DNA of 64,000 bases from NCBI GenBank assembly GCA_029255685.2, contig CM055314.2, forward strand, positions 5,102,399 through 5,166,398, in the 5' to 3' direction. The position numbers were made by a program, and so were the translations under genes. The notes beneath the pieces are model-generated. The model saw only the letters and a list, made by a program, of their open reading frames with translations, did not search any database and had not been told where the DNA came from. The DNA is from Silene conica (lineage: Eukaryota > Streptophyta > Magnoliopsida > Caryophyllales > Caryophyllaceae). Of this stretch, positions 1 through 12,090 are shown piece by piece. How positions within the stretch are numbered: position 1 is the first letter of the stretch; the number at the start of each line of letters is the position of its first letter.

Positions 1-1076
1 GCACTTTGGCAATGTTACTACAAACAGGTAATATTATTTACTTCATTTGTATTTTTATTTGATTTCGTGATTATTGGTATCTTATTTATATTATTGATGG
101 TCAAAGGGTTGAGGGCGCACATGCATCACTTAAACGCTTGTTACGAACTTCTGTTGGTGGACTCGACACTGTCTTTGAAACAATTCATCATGCTGTGAAC
201 CTTCAATATCATGCAATAAAAGAGGAGTTTGCACGTTCAAAGACCATTCGTCTTCATCTTACTCAAGCAATGCCTGTTTATCAAAGATTAACGCAAAATG
301 TGACTCACAATGCGATTAGAATTCTTGATGATGCACTGAAAGAGGTAAATTGTAACAATTGTGCGTTAAAGACAACTCATGGTCTACCTTGTGCATGCGA
401 GATTATCGATTTAGTCAATACAGGTAAAACTATTAACTGATATTGTTACTTTTGTTATTAATGTTGTTGCAGATTGCTTTCTAAATATATTTGTAAATTG
501 GACAGATAAGTGTATAGAACTAGATTCTATTCACAAATTTTGGAGGACTTTTTGCATTCCCACGGAGGATGTAAACAACGGGAAGGACCACAATACTAGA
601 GAACTTCAAGAGCAAGACAGATTACGTAAACTTGCAGATGATGTCTTATCGTCCGGCAACGTAGAAATGATGCGGAAGTTTTCTGAGTTTGCGGAAAATT
701 TGTTGCACCCTCCGAAAATAGTTGACCCAGAAGTTAAAAAGACAAAAGGGCGTCCGAAAAAGACTTCTGTTTCAAGAAATCCATCACATTGGGAATATGT
801 AGAGAAGATGTTTCGAAAGACAAGTGGTAAGAAAGCAAAAACTGTGTCAGTCAGCACTCCTATTTCTTCTACGGCGCCAGTCAACACTCCTACAACTCTT
901 ATGTCGTTTTCACAGGTAATTATTTTTTAATATGAATGTATTGAAACATACTGTACATTTTTTATTAATACTATTTTTATGAAAATACAGGACGATAAGT
1001 CATTCACACCTTTCCCATATCCAAATGCAATTGCCGATTACTTTTTACGTTGCATAACGGATTGTGTGGATGTCAA

Positions 1077-2327
1077 TGTTGGAAATCGAGGTAGTCATAC
1101 TAGCTAATCCATATCCATTAGTCTTACTAAATAACTAATTAATCTCATATTAATATAGTCGATCTTATGCATGCAAAATAAAAGCGGAAATAATGAGAAT
1201 CTTATTCTTACAACCGGTCCGAAATGTGCTAAGGACGATCCTCCAAAAGCAACCAAGTAAGCTTGCCTCCAATGAGTGCGCACCAAGACCTTACCCTTAA
1301 ACGGACCAAATAACCGAACCCGATACTAGAGGACGGAATTAGGCTAAAACCGAGTACTAATATTAATATTAGTATACTAGAGAAAATATTATCTAAATAA
1401 TATTTGTGAGGTTTTATTACTTTTAGTTTCTCACTCTAAAAACTAAAACATGGATTAGTTTCTAGTATGTGTTATATTCACATATATATAGAGTAAGATA
1501 ATAGTTAGGTTTTGGGGTGGGTGTTTGTGTCGTGTGAGTTGAGTGTGTAGGAAGAAGTAGAAGCTTTTTGACTTACCCATATTAAATAGGTAGTTAACCT
1601 ACAATTTAGGTGTAAGCTACAATAATCATTGTGTTGTAATCATAACACACAATATAAACTCATTACCTACACAAATGCCACACGACACAACTATATGTAA
1701 AATGGACCTTCATTTTACAATTTGTAATTTGTACAATTGTGTAATATATAACATCTTATGTGTCATATTCAAATTGTATTAATTTAAAATATATTTATCA
1801 CATAAATATCATTTCTAAATTAATTAAATCATATTTAACAAATTATTTAGTAATTCGAAATTACTGTCCCAACATATGGTTATCGTAATAATCGTCGATA
1901 CGATATATCAACAACGTTTGTTATAACCATCAACCATTCATTATACTAATTTCGATATTTCATAAATATCGATTAACATTTGACAATTGACACATTTCAA
2001 TTTCAAATATAAATCTTACCTTTAAGATTCAACCTCTGAATTCTCAATATACGGTTTTAAGAATATCGATCAATCTGTATCCTATACAATTAATCAATAT
2101 ACGTTTAAGGGCTTAGTCCTATAGGTGTGACCTAAAGGGATCAACTGACCACCACCGTCATACGACAGTAATGTTAAACTCTAGTCAGCCAATCATTACC
2201 GATTAATGTTGGTCAGTTGACTAAATCAATATTGGATCGTCCCTTGCATATTCTTTTCATAAGATTTATGACAATGATTTTTATCATTGTCGTGATCGCA
2301 CTATTGTTGAGGACACATTTCCCAACA
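1077..2327 (-). repeat. 3' LTR of retrotransposon copy 1
   Basis: 1251 bp, seemingly identical by eye to 8241-9491 at a constant offset of 7164. It is the 3' LTR because the element reads on the minus strand. TATA-like stretches near 1482-1492 read as CTATATATATG on the minus strand. Confidence 0.93.
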
Positions 2328-2338
2328 ATCTCCCACTT
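2328..2338 (-). other. polypurine tract of copy 1
   Basis: On the minus strand this reads AAGTGGGAGAT and abuts the 3' LTR, the usual position and composition of a Copia plus-strand primer. Confidence 0.75.
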
Positions 2339-4660
2339 GTCCTCGACAAGTGTGCGTCACCAATTCTCTTGTCCTATTACGTCATCTCCCACTCAATGCA
2401 AAGTGTCTTCCAGGTCGTACTTGCATTTGATCATATCTTGAGCGGTTTTCTCGATCTGGAGATTTAACTGCTTTGACCGGAATTATCTACCATAGATACC
2501 TTCCGAGCGTGGCCACGCATTTTCAGTTAAACTTCTCCTCGAGTGGCCCTGAGATTTAAGACAACCCCGACGAGGGACTGGACAATTCCTATCCTACTGT
2601 TCCCTTCGACTAACACAGTCCATCATGACCCAAAAGAAGCCCATTTGACCCCCTTTAACGGTTGATCGTAGAGCTAAAATCAAAGTCAATCTGAGGCTGC
2701 ATCACCTTGGGCGAACAGTCTCAAGTCAAAGAATCGACTTATGTGAATAATATAGTAGCTCTCGCCACGACCAGGCTAATTATAAAATTTCCAGAACTCT
2801 ATAAGCGGTCACTAAATGCCCAACAGAGTGTTACACAGTCTGCCGATGTGATCGACTAGTCATCCCATATGACTCTATGACATTTGAACTTGCCATCAAT
2901 CGCCTCACATTGTAGTCGCTTCGAGACGTCACCTCATACAAGCGACTATGGGCTATACTAAGTTAATCCAGTTCACTTATGGGGTTCAAATTGTCTCTTA
3001 CAACCCATTTGGATTTCACAAAGTATAAATTGTGAGTTAATATTAATAATAATAACTCAAACGATAAGAGTGATTGTTATGTGCGAACAATCAATACGAT
3101 ATTGTTGCTCCACATAAACAATCTTTGATGATCATACATCAATTTGTATTAATGGTTTGTTATGTGAATATACCTTATCTTCACATCTTTTAAACCTACA
3201 AATTTCGGTTTCCTTTTGACTCATATTATCTCGTATAATATGATCTTTATTCAAGTACACTTCAAGTCTTTTATACTCGACTCGAGTTTCCTTACTTTAA
3301 GGAAGCTCCCACTGTTTTCTCAAAACTCATGACATGTCATCCATATGTACATAGTCATATTGTACTAGAATCTATATTGTAGTTCACCTAGATTCGATCC
3401 ATTAGTTCTCCTCGAGAACTTATATCGAAATAGGGCTTTATTTCAACTTATGGCATTTTGATCAAGGTTATATGAATCAACATTCTCATATCTTGGATTC
3501 AAATCCAAACCTTGTTAAATGATTGGTGACGTTTCATTATCATATAATAAACTCACTTATGATTTATGTTCTTAACATACGTTTATTTAGAATTGAAAAC
3601 CTCATATTCTTTAACCTTTAAAGAGTATGATTTATGTTCTTAACATATATACATTTAGAATTGAAAACCTCATATTCTTTAACCTTTAAAGAATCACCAT
3701 TCTCTCTAAATGGTAGGTTTCGTATCTTTAATAACTTTTCTCCCACTGAATTCCACATTACTATCTTATAGTTTTATAACTCCCACTATCTTCATAGTGA
3801 TTAGGTAACATCTTCAAAACTCATAATGAACATTTCATTTTGATTAACTTCAAACATTTTCTCAACTCGTTATGAACATTTCATTTTTATTTTCTTTCCC
3901 ACGGAAAGAACCTTCTATTTTCACGAGAACGGGAGATGATTTCTCCTCTTTTATCTTTATAAAACAGAAACATTTACATCATGGAAACGATTTCCTTCCG
4001 TTAACACTCGCGGTTCCCATTGTCCTCTCTAGAAACTTTTGACAACATATGGAACATTTTCCTTTTGTGTCCTCGCGTAGTTTCTTCTGTGTCCTCTCGT
4101 AGTTTCTTCTATCCAATTTCTTAGAGTTCTTCTCAAGGACTCCTCATAGAACTCTTCTCTAAGATCCTATGCTTATTTCATTGGTTTACGGGCGTAGAAT
4201 TTCTCCCACTCTATCCTCTAAAATAACCTGTATTTTAGGAAGGATAGCATTTTCGCCCGTCAACAATGTATTGGATAAAGAATTACGTGAGTATTTGAGA
4301 TATTAACATATTCTTTCATTTAAGGTGAAAATCTTATAATGAACTGATGTTCTTATGTTTGAATTTGAAGTATTTCACGGGATGCAATTCTCGTTTTTAA
4401 GTAAGTCGTATTACTTTTATAATGATCCTATCATTTCTTCCGTACGGTGAATCATTCAAGGTACTTTATCACGATCTATGAAAATCGTATCAATTCATGT
4501 TATAAAAGCATTTTAAAATCAACATGTTTGATCAAGAACAAAAGGATGACTTGGGTTAAAAACCAAGTCACCACTATAACAACCATTGTTTCAACAAGAT
4601 TCTTGTCGTACAAGAAATACAAAGTTCTTAAATTAAAATGCAAAAAGAAAGAAGACATCA
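2339..4660 (-). other. long non-coding 3' region of retrotransposon copy 1
   Basis: About 2.3 kb between gag and the purine tract without any credible pol ORF. The part nearest the LTR (about 2339-3080) is almost the same as the matching region of copy 2 (about 24030-24745). It contains a 68-bp direct duplication at 3561-3628 and 3629-3694 that is single in copy 2. Confidence 0.7.
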
Positions 4661-4837
4661 AATGAAAATTAGAGTCATGCTCTTCATGTCTTCAATCTCG
4701 GATGCTACCTTAGCCATCCATGGAAGGAACTTCAAGTTTCCTTCTCTTTCTCCTTGCCCTTATCTTTGGTAGGAGCCCCTTTAAAACAATTTATAATCGG
4801 GTGAGAATCAATAACTTGTATCATTATACAAAATTGA

Positions 4838-5764
4838 TTAAATAACATGAATTAGACGAGAATTTATACCTACTGCAAGAACCTTTCCGGCTTTGAGGTC
4901 ATGGAGATACTTCGGGCAATTCCTCTTCCAATGCCCCATCTTAGTGCAATAATAGCACTTGTCTTCAACCTTTGATGACGATGAAGAAGAAGCACCTTTC
5001 GTAAAAGTCTTCTCCTTAGGAGATGCGGGTTTGAAGGCTTTAACATTTTTACCCTTTTTAGCCTTGCGCTTAAACTTCCCTTTGCTTTTCGTATCGATAT
5101 TAAGCACATCCTTTGTGGAACTCTCATTAAGTCCCATATCCCTCTCTGCTTGGACCAACATCTTATGTAACTCGTCCAAGGAGGTTTCTTGATTGCGCAT
5201 GTTATAGTTTACCCGAAACTGAACATACGATTTCACTTTGTTGAGGGAGTGAAGGATTTTGTCTATAATAAGCGAGTCGGGAACATTCACCCCTTGCAAC
5301 TTCAAGGTTTCGGCTAGCTCAACCATTTTGAGCACATGAGGACTAATCTTTTGACCTTCCTTTAAGGTCAAATCAAAGAAGGCGGAGGCCGCCTCATATT
5401 GGATCACCCTAGGAGCTTGCGAAAACATGTTCGCAACTCTAGTGTATATCTCATTAGCCGTGGCTAGCTTAATCATTCTTCTTTGGAGATCCGGCTCCAT
5501 CGAAAATATAAGCACGTTCTTCAAAGCATGCGACTCCTTCATGTAGGCCTCATAGGCTTCACGAGTCGCTTCCGATGAACGAGCACCGGGAGTGGGAGGA
5601 GCGGCAATGGTAAGATAACGAGTCTTATCGTCGGCTTCCGCGGCCAACACCAATTGGGCGTCCCAATCTTTAAAATTGGCGCCATGCTTCTCAAGCTTGC
5701 AACGATCCATAAAAGACCGAAGCCATGAAACGTGTTGTGGGAGTTGTGGAGCGTTATTTGCCAT
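4838..5764 (-). CDS. gag: retrotransposon Gag polyprotein (copy 1)
   Basis: A 308-residue Gag of Copia type when started at MANNAP. An upstream in-frame Met would add 18 residues, but MANNAP is conserved in copy 2, so that start was chosen. The N-terminal two thirds resemble the UBN2/Gag capsid-like family, including EAYEAYMKES. A basic Lys-rich stretch follows at about residues 225-262. A CCHC zinc knuckle then reads CYYCTKMGHWKRNC near residues 270-283. Gag forms the particle that packages element RNA. No pol follows in any frame. Downstream (minus, about 4795 to 4670) a conserved short reading beginning GAPTK may be joined by splicing, as the Gag tail runs into a GT site. Confidence 0.88.
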   Translation of the reverse strand: MANNAPQLPQHVSWLRSFMDRCKLEKHGANFKDWDAQLVLAAEADDKTRYLTIAAPPTPGARSSEATREAYEAYMKESHALKNVLIFSMEPDLQRRMIKLATANEIYTRVANMFSQAPRVIQYEAASAFFDLTLKEGQKISPHVLKMVELAETLKLQGVNVPDSLIIDKILHSLNKVKSYVQFRVNYNMRNQETSLDELHKMLVQAERDMGLNESSTKDVLNIDTKSKGKFKRKAKKGKNVKAFKPASPKEKTFTKGASSSSSSKVEDKCYYCTKMGHWKRNCPKYLHDLKAGKVLAVGINSRLIHVI

Positions 5765-8225
5765 TGATTGAAAGTCGAAAAATGAACTACAAATGAAAAA
5801 TAAGGAATTAAAACACAATTATCGTTTTAATAATTAAACTTGTAAATATTAAACAAGTTAAGCATCTACTTAATGATCTCTTACCCAATTAAGTAAATGA
5901 TCCCGAGACCCAAATACACACTAACTCGGGCACGGTTTAGCCGATACATCCCTCATTAATGTGACTCGGTAGATTAACCCCTTAATCGATTCTACCTTTA
6001 GAACTCTCGGTCGATAAAATTACACTAATTCTTATCTTAGCCCGAACTTATTACCACTACGGTGGCTCGAATACCTTCGTCGAGATCGACCAAATTTCAA
6101 GAAAAAACGTAATCATATTACCCCACTTCACCAACGTAATAAGGTTTGCACCCCGGTTTAGCCGAGCCTACTCCCTTATGAAGAAGATCCTTCGCGGGTT
6201 CTTTACTTTTTGGTAAGGCTATGTCTCGATTTTTAAATAACGTAAGAGATCTTGTCAATTTATTATCTATCTCCTTTAAGTGAACTAATTTGGTGAATTA
6301 TCGATAAATTTAATTGACACGGTCGATAAAATCGATGAAATGCATGAGTTTGAATGACGATTTGGCTATGCATGCAACATGATAAACATAAATAAATGCA
6401 TAAATAAAATCCTAGTATGGCCTTTCCTAAAATAGAAAATTTAAATGTAAAATACAAATTCGGAAACCAACTCCTTTGGTTCCTTGAACTTCACACGCGG
6501 CACGCATCCCAAGGCAAACTCCGTCTTGGTCGGAACTCCTTTCCGAAATGGCACCGTCTTCAAGGATCTCCGGAATTACAAATAATTACAAATTTTCAAT
6601 CTATTTTATACATTATAAAATAAAATAAAATAATAAAATAAAGTGATACGAGATCACATTAAATTACAACCGAATCGATAAACCCTTACATTACGGGAAA
6701 TATCGATTAAAATCTAAGGCCATACTAAGTAAATTACATAATTCCAAAATTACGTAAATAAATTATGACATTCATAAATAATAATTAAATATGCAATGCT
6801 TATGTAAAATGCAAAACCTAAGCCAAATCGTCCTATTTAAACGCGTTTTAAATATCGTTATTCGTAATAACCCGGTTTTATGGAATAACGTGATTTAAAC
6901 AATTTTAAAATCACTAATCACTCTATGAATCACTATTCATGATTTAGTTAAGTTTCCTAACACATTTTAGGATTCAAAATTTAGTCTTACTCAAATTTCG
7001 AAAATTAACTTAACTTATTTTAATATTGTTCGGTTTTAATCGGTTTTACGGGAAATAGCATTAAAATAATCAAACGAGTCATAAAAATTTCGAAAATTCA
7101 AAATTCAAAATTTTGAACATACTGAAAATTTTCTAAAATTTCAGATCCTTAAAATTCAAATATTTTCGAAATACACCATTTATTTCGTAAAATAGCCTTA
7201 TAATAAGCACAATATTTCGAAAAATTCAAAACTATTGCAAAAATTATGAAATAAAATACTAATATAATTTTTACATCTTCCTAGACACTCAAAGCATCTG
7301 AAAATGCAGAAAAATAAGGCTGAAAAACACTGTTTAAGGTCTGAAAATAAAGTAATGATTATGACTCCTTAAACACTCAATATCAATTTTAACTTTTAAA
7401 ATTAAAACTTAAAGTTTCAGAAACTTTTGGCACAAAATAAAAATATGTTGATGATCATACATAATATGACTAATATGGGTGAACTTTTCGGACCATTTAA
7501 GCAACATTTACTATTTTTAATAATTCGTGTCATATATTACGCGATTTTACCGATTAAAATCATTTCTCATGCAATATTCGAGATTAAAAGCTCAAAATTC
7601 ACATGCATGCTAGAAATAATATATGTGACACTATATTAAATTTTTATGGTCAAATTCGAACTTAAACTATTTAAGCTAAAATATGTCACTAATATTACGA
7701 TTTTTACGATAAAAATCAATATTCATGCAATATTAACGAAAAATTTCTGGAAAATTCATCATATATCTTAAATATTGCATGTGACATCTACAAAAATTTT
7801 TATAGTTAAATTCATAATATAACTATTTATCCCATATTTAACTCATTTTATGACTATTTAACCATTAAAAATCATAAACCATGCATAAAACCTTCAATAA
7901 TTTCGAAAATTATATATTCATAATATGTTAAATGCATGTGAGAACATATTTAAAATTCATGGCCAGAAACATTATTTAGCTATTTTTCCCATAATAAAAC
8001 ATTTTTAACCGATTTATAACATGAATTAACCGATTTAATTACAATGATGAACAATATTATTCCATAAATCATTAAAAATGACTTAAAACTATTTTAAGAC
8101 CAGAAATTATACATGCATTAACATTTTCGTGCATATCCTATATGTACTACTCATTTTCGTTTTTAATTAAAATCGTATTTTCTCGCAAAAACGTATAAAA
8201 TCGAGTTGCATGCAAACAACCTTAT
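5765..8225 (-). other. untranslated leader of retrotransposon copy 1
   Basis: About 2.4 kb, AT-rich, between the primer-binding site and the gag start. It aligns along its length with 18912-21356 of copy 2 in the opposite orientation. No protein-coding content was recognised. Confidence 0.7.
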
Positions 8226-8238
8226 GGCTCTGATACCA
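8226..8238 (-). other. primer-binding site (tRNA-iMet type), copy 1
   Basis: On the minus strand it reads TGGTATCAGAGCC two bases inside the 5' LTR, the classic plant Copia primer-binding site. It fixes the orientation of the element. Confidence 0.88.
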
Positions 8239-8240
8239 CT

Positions 8241-9491
8241 TGTTGGAAATCGAGGTAGTCATACTAGCTAATCCATATCCATTAGTCTTACTAAATAACT
8301 AATTAATCTCATATTAATATAGTCGATCTTATGCATGCAAAATAAAAGCGGAAATAATGAGAATCTTATTCTTACAACCGGTCCGAAATGTGCTAAGGAC
8401 GATCCTCCAAAAGCAACCAAGTAAGCTTGCCTCCAATGAGTGCGCACCAAGACCTTACCCTTAAACGGACCAAATAACCGAACCCGATACTAGAGGACGG
8501 AATTAGGCTAAAACCGAGTACTAATATTAATATTAGTATACTAGAGAAAATATTATCTAAATAATATTTGTGAGGTTTTATTACTTTTAGTTTCTCACTC
8601 TAAAAACTAAAACATGGATTAGTTTCTAGTATGTGTTATATTCACATATATATAGAGTAAGATAATAGTTAGGTTTTGGGGTGGGTGTTTGTGTCGTGTG
8701 AGTTGAGTGTGTAGGAAGAAGTAGAAGCTTTTTGACTTACCCATATTAAATAGGTAGTTAACCTACAATTTAGGTGTAAGCTACAATAATCATTGTGTTG
8801 TAATCATAACACACAATATAAACTCATTACCTACACAAATGCCACACGACACAACTATATGTAAAATGGACCTTCATTTTACAATTTGTAATTTGTACAA
8901 TTGTGTAATATATAACATCTTATGTGTCATATTCAAATTGTATTAATTTAAAATATATTTATCACATAAATATCATTTCTAAATTAATTAAATCATATTT
9001 AACAAATTATTTAGTAATTCGAAATTACTGTCCCAACATATGGTTATCGTAATAATCGTCGATACGATATATCAACAACGTTTGTTATAACCATCAACCA
9101 TTCATTATACTAATTTCGATATTTCATAAATATCGATTAACATTTGACAATTGACACATTTCAATTTCAAATATAAATCTTACCTTTAAGATTCAACCTC
9201 TGAATTCTCAATATACGGTTTTAAGAATATCGATCAATCTGTATCCTATACAATTAATCAATATACGTTTAAGGGCTTAGTCCTATAGGTGTGACCTAAA
9301 GGGATCAACTGACCACCACCGTCATACGACAGTAATGTTAAACTCTAGTCAGCCAATCATTACCGATTAATGTTGGTCAGTTGACTAAATCAATATTGGA
9401 TCGTCCCTTGCATATTCTTTTCATAAGATTTATGACAATGATTTTTATCATTGTCGTGATCGCACTATTGTTGAGGACACATTTCCCAACA
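8241..9491 (-). repeat. 5' LTR of retrotransposon copy 1
   Basis: 1251 bp, matching 1077-2327 with no difference seen by eye. It is the promoter-bearing LTR. A TATA-like CTATATATATG on the minus strand lies near 8646-8656. Confidence 0.93.
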
Positions 9492-10126
9492 GTCAAAGGT
9501 GATGGTCACTGCGGGTATCGAGCGATTGCTCACGAGATTTATGGAAATGAAAATGAATGGGCGAAAGTTCGATATGATCTATTGGATGAACTAAATGTTA
9601 ATAGGCAATACTATGTAGATGTGTGTGGGGGTGAAGAACAGATCGCCAAATATATAAAGATGATATCGTTTTGGGAGCCTTATGCACCCGAGGAATATTG
9701 GTTTGAAGTTGGACTTGGACTTCTTGTATCGAACCGTTATGATGTGATTTTTGTCACTTTATCTTCAACCGATTGCTGGACATTTTTGCCACTCAAAATC
9801 TTGGGCGCAGTACCAAACGGTCCAAAGAAAATCCTACCAATAGTTTTGGTTACTTCAGCTATGCATTTTGTATGGGTAATTTACACAATTAAACTTTAAT
9901 GTTATTTTGATATATTATACGAGTAAGAATGTTCTTTTAATAATGTATTTTTTTGTTTGTACAGGTGTGTCTTCGAAATGACTCTCCGTTACCATTCCTT
10001 TACCCTTCTTGTCGGGGATTTCAACATGATAGTAGCCAAGTTGATAATAGAATTATTCTTTATCAGTCTCTGCAGCCACCACCACAACAGAATGCAGCAA
10101 CTCCAATAATAATTTTGGACATGTAA

Positions 10127-11146
10127 TTTTAGTTGTCGAACAATTACTTTTGATATTATAGTTGTCGAACAATTACTTTTGTCGAATAATTACTTTTGTC
10201 GAATATGTACTTTTGTCGAACAACCCCTTTCTTTACTAGACTGGAAGTTTATGGTACGAAGCCTTCTCTTAAGTAGCCCCCTTTAGTAGCTGTCCTTGCT
10301 AGTCCCTTCCTTTGTATATTGCGCTTAGATTTACTCGATAGTGCACTACTTTAATTTTACAACTACTTCCAGTACACGGCAAGTGTAATCTCGTTTTATT
10401 GAGTGCCTTCCATTCTAACAAAATGAATAATCGAAACAACGACGTTCATCAGGTAGCAAAGACCCATTTCAAAAGGACGACGCCTGGCTTGATTGTAAAA
10501 TAGATACTTCTGCATATCAACCCCAACATTCTGCTTATCAACCCCAACATTCTGCAACCTCTGTATATCAACCCCAACATTCTGCAAAAACAGATACGGA
10601 TCAGTTACGCAGCACCATCAGGGAAGAGGCCGAGTTCAGCCAAAGTGATCAGTTACGCAGCACCATCAGTATTAAAGCAGCAAAAGCATATCTCCAGTCT
10701 GACCAGTTGCCACCATAAGTCCATAACTAATGCAAGTGATACAGCAAGTCTTTAAGAACAGCTGACATGCAGAAACAATTATAATACAAAGCTAAGAAAA
10801 CAGTGAAAAGTTCAAATGTCCTTCAACTGCCCGACTCAAATCCAGCTTAATCTAGAGACTTACAAGACACAAGTAAAAAATCATGATCATGAGGATAAAG
10901 CTGAGCAAAGCCTCAAAGGCTGGATTGATTAACTCAACGACAAAGTGTTGAGAATCATAAAGAGAAGAATTAGGGACTAATTATTCTCCTATTACCTCCT
11001 TCCTTTCCCGGTTTATATCGATACAGAGTTGATAAGAACTTGATCTGTGTAGTATAAAACTATGGACCAATCTCGGCAGTCACACCGACCAGTTTTGGTG
11101 CAAGTTCTCTTAATTTGAACATGTTAACAGCACATCAGAGTTTCGA
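10127..11146. repeat. non-coding 3' flank of the MULE gene with short direct repeats
   Basis: No gene recognised. It holds a cluster of TTGTCGAA-AATTACTT repeats at about 10134-10225, and three copies of a unit reading ATCAACCCCAACATTCTGC at 10516-10585. A pair of GATCAGTTACGCAGCACCAT repeats lies about 50 bp apart near 10598 and 10648. This may be the subterminal region of the MULE, but its terminal inverted repeat was not located. Confidence 0.5.
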
Positions 11147-11425
11147 TTGTCACAGAGTGTAAACTTCAGAGCAAGCGGCCGGTGGTGCAAAGAGAGGACG
11201 GCGAGGCTGGTGGATGGTGGTTGTCCAGTGGTGGTTGAGAAGATCGCGGCAGGGCATCGCCGGGAGAGGACGGTGATAGCGACAGGGCGTCGCCGGGAGA
11301 GGACGGTGATAGCGACAGGGCGTCGCCGGGAGCGGCTGATATGCGCGGTAGGGCGTCGCCGGAAGGTTGGATGGCGGTGGCAGGGTTGGTGGTTGAGATG
11401 GTGGAAAAAATTGAAGGGTTGATTA
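11147..11425. repeat. GC-rich minisatellite (about 33-bp unit)
   Basis: Around 11256-11360 a unit of roughly 33 bp is repeated about three times, containing GTCGCCGGGAGAGGACGGTG. The region is an island of high GC in AT-rich DNA. The open frame across it is Arg-rich and a by-product of the repeat, so it is not called a gene. Confidence 0.6.
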
Positions 11426-11604
11426 AAATTAGAAAAAAATTGAAAAGAGGAGTGTTAGAATGAGAGGGGTAAAATGGGAAATATGTATATTTTTGAGTAA
11501 ATGATGTACATGAATGAGAACCACCCTACTTTTTTTTATCAATCAAATATTTTATCCGAGTAATTATAAAGTAAGATACATAACTAAAAAGATGGATTAG
11601 AACT

Positions 11605-11760
11605 ATACTCAAGTTGCTCCCGCCTCAGGGTCCGCCTCCGCCTCCGCTGCTCCCGCCTCGGGGTCTGCTTCGGCCTCGGGGCCCGCCTCTGCTGCTCCCC
11701 CTCGAGGTCTGCCTCGGCCTCGGGGCTCGCCTCCGCCTCTGCCTCCAGGGTATCCTACAA
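11605..11760. repeat. GC-rich pyrimidine repeat, possible exon remnant
   Basis: Degenerate repeats of GCCTCGGGG/GCCTCCGCC. On the minus strand it is open from an acceptor-like TTTGTAG at about 11757 to a stop near 11603 and would encode a Gly/Arg then Glu/Ala-rich tail. A related short block recurs at 11946-12012. It is either low-complexity sequence or a terminal exon remnant, and I cannot decide. Confidence 0.4.
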
Positions 11761-11999
11761 ATAATTTAATGCAAATGAACAATAACAATATATTTATCTT
11801 AAAATTCTTTTTTTAAGTTCACGATTAAAGCACACGTTAAAGTAACATTCTGAATAATGACAAGTAATATATTGTAAATGAACAAATGGATGTATTCATC
11901 AAAAAATTATTTTTAAAGTTCACAATTAGAGCACATGATAAAGTACGCAGTAGTCTCGGGACTCGCTTCCGCCTCCGCAGTAGTCTCCGAGATCGCCTC

Positions 12000-12090
12000 C
12001 GCAGTAGTTGGTAAGGGTATGTAGTTTTATCCATGAGATACAAGGTTCGAATCCTCTTAACATATAAGTACAATTTGTTAAAAAAAATAA
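12000..12090 (+). mobile_element. SINE-like remnant (tRNA-derived)
   Basis: An A-box-like TAGTTGGTAAGGG (12005-12017) is followed by a perfect B-box-like GGTTCGAATCC (12044-12054) and an A-rich end. This is the internal RNA polymerase III promoter layout of tRNA-derived SINEs. No target duplication was identified, so the extent is approximate. Confidence 0.45.

Larger units (their letters stand above)
1077..9491 (-). mobile_element. Gag-only Copia-type LTR retrotransposon (TR-GAG-like), copy 1
   Basis: This is a complete element of 8415 bp with 1251-bp LTRs at 1077-2327 and 8241-9491. It starts TGTTGG and ends CCAACA, and the 5-bp target duplication GTCAA lies at 1072-1076 and 9492-9496. It reads on the minus strand: a primer-binding site of initiator-Met tRNA type lies inside the 8241-9491 LTR, and a purine tract lies inside the 1077-2327 LTR. 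The only substantial ORF is gag. I see no protease, integrase, reverse transcriptase or RNase H, so the element is non-autonomous. The architecture matches the described TR-GAG class of plant elements. The two LTRs show no difference by eye and no length change, so insertion was recent. Confidence 0.93.
1..10126 (+). pseudogene. MULE transposase fused to OTU protease domain (3' part, split by a retrotransposon)
   Basis: The 5' end lies outside the window. Predicted exons are 1-27, 107-423, 473 (or 506)-915, 991-1076 continued at 9497-9875, and 9965-10126. The first exons encode the C-terminal part of a Mutator-like transposase, with the VEGAHASLK motif and a SWIM-like cysteine cluster ending GLPCACEI. 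A basic linker (KGRPKK) follows. The last exons encode an OTU-type cysteine protease domain with GDGHCGYRA (Cys box) and a likely catalytic His in SAMHF. Removing the element at 1077-9491 and one GTCAA copy restores an open frame through the Cys box, so the reading is well supported. MULE proteins with C-terminal cysteine proteases are known in plants. The insertion lies in the OTU catalytic motif, so this copy is almost certainly inactive now. The start of exon 3 is ambiguous, since both acceptor sites stay in frame. Confidence 0.8.

Noticed and set aside
1104..1286. 60-residue frame in the LTR, repeated at 8268-8450
   Set aside because: It lies in the LTR terminal region and has no family resemblance. 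It recurs only because the LTRs are duplicated.
9381..9496. Extension of the OTU frame upstream into the LTR (hydrophobic N terminus)
   Set aside because: Residues before the OTU motif come from the 5' LTR sequence and the frame is continuous only by chance. The true upstream exon is at 991-1076.
11147..11422. Plus-strand Arg/Gly-rich frame of 91 residues
   Set aside because: It arises from the 33-bp minisatellite. No start context or homology supports a gene.
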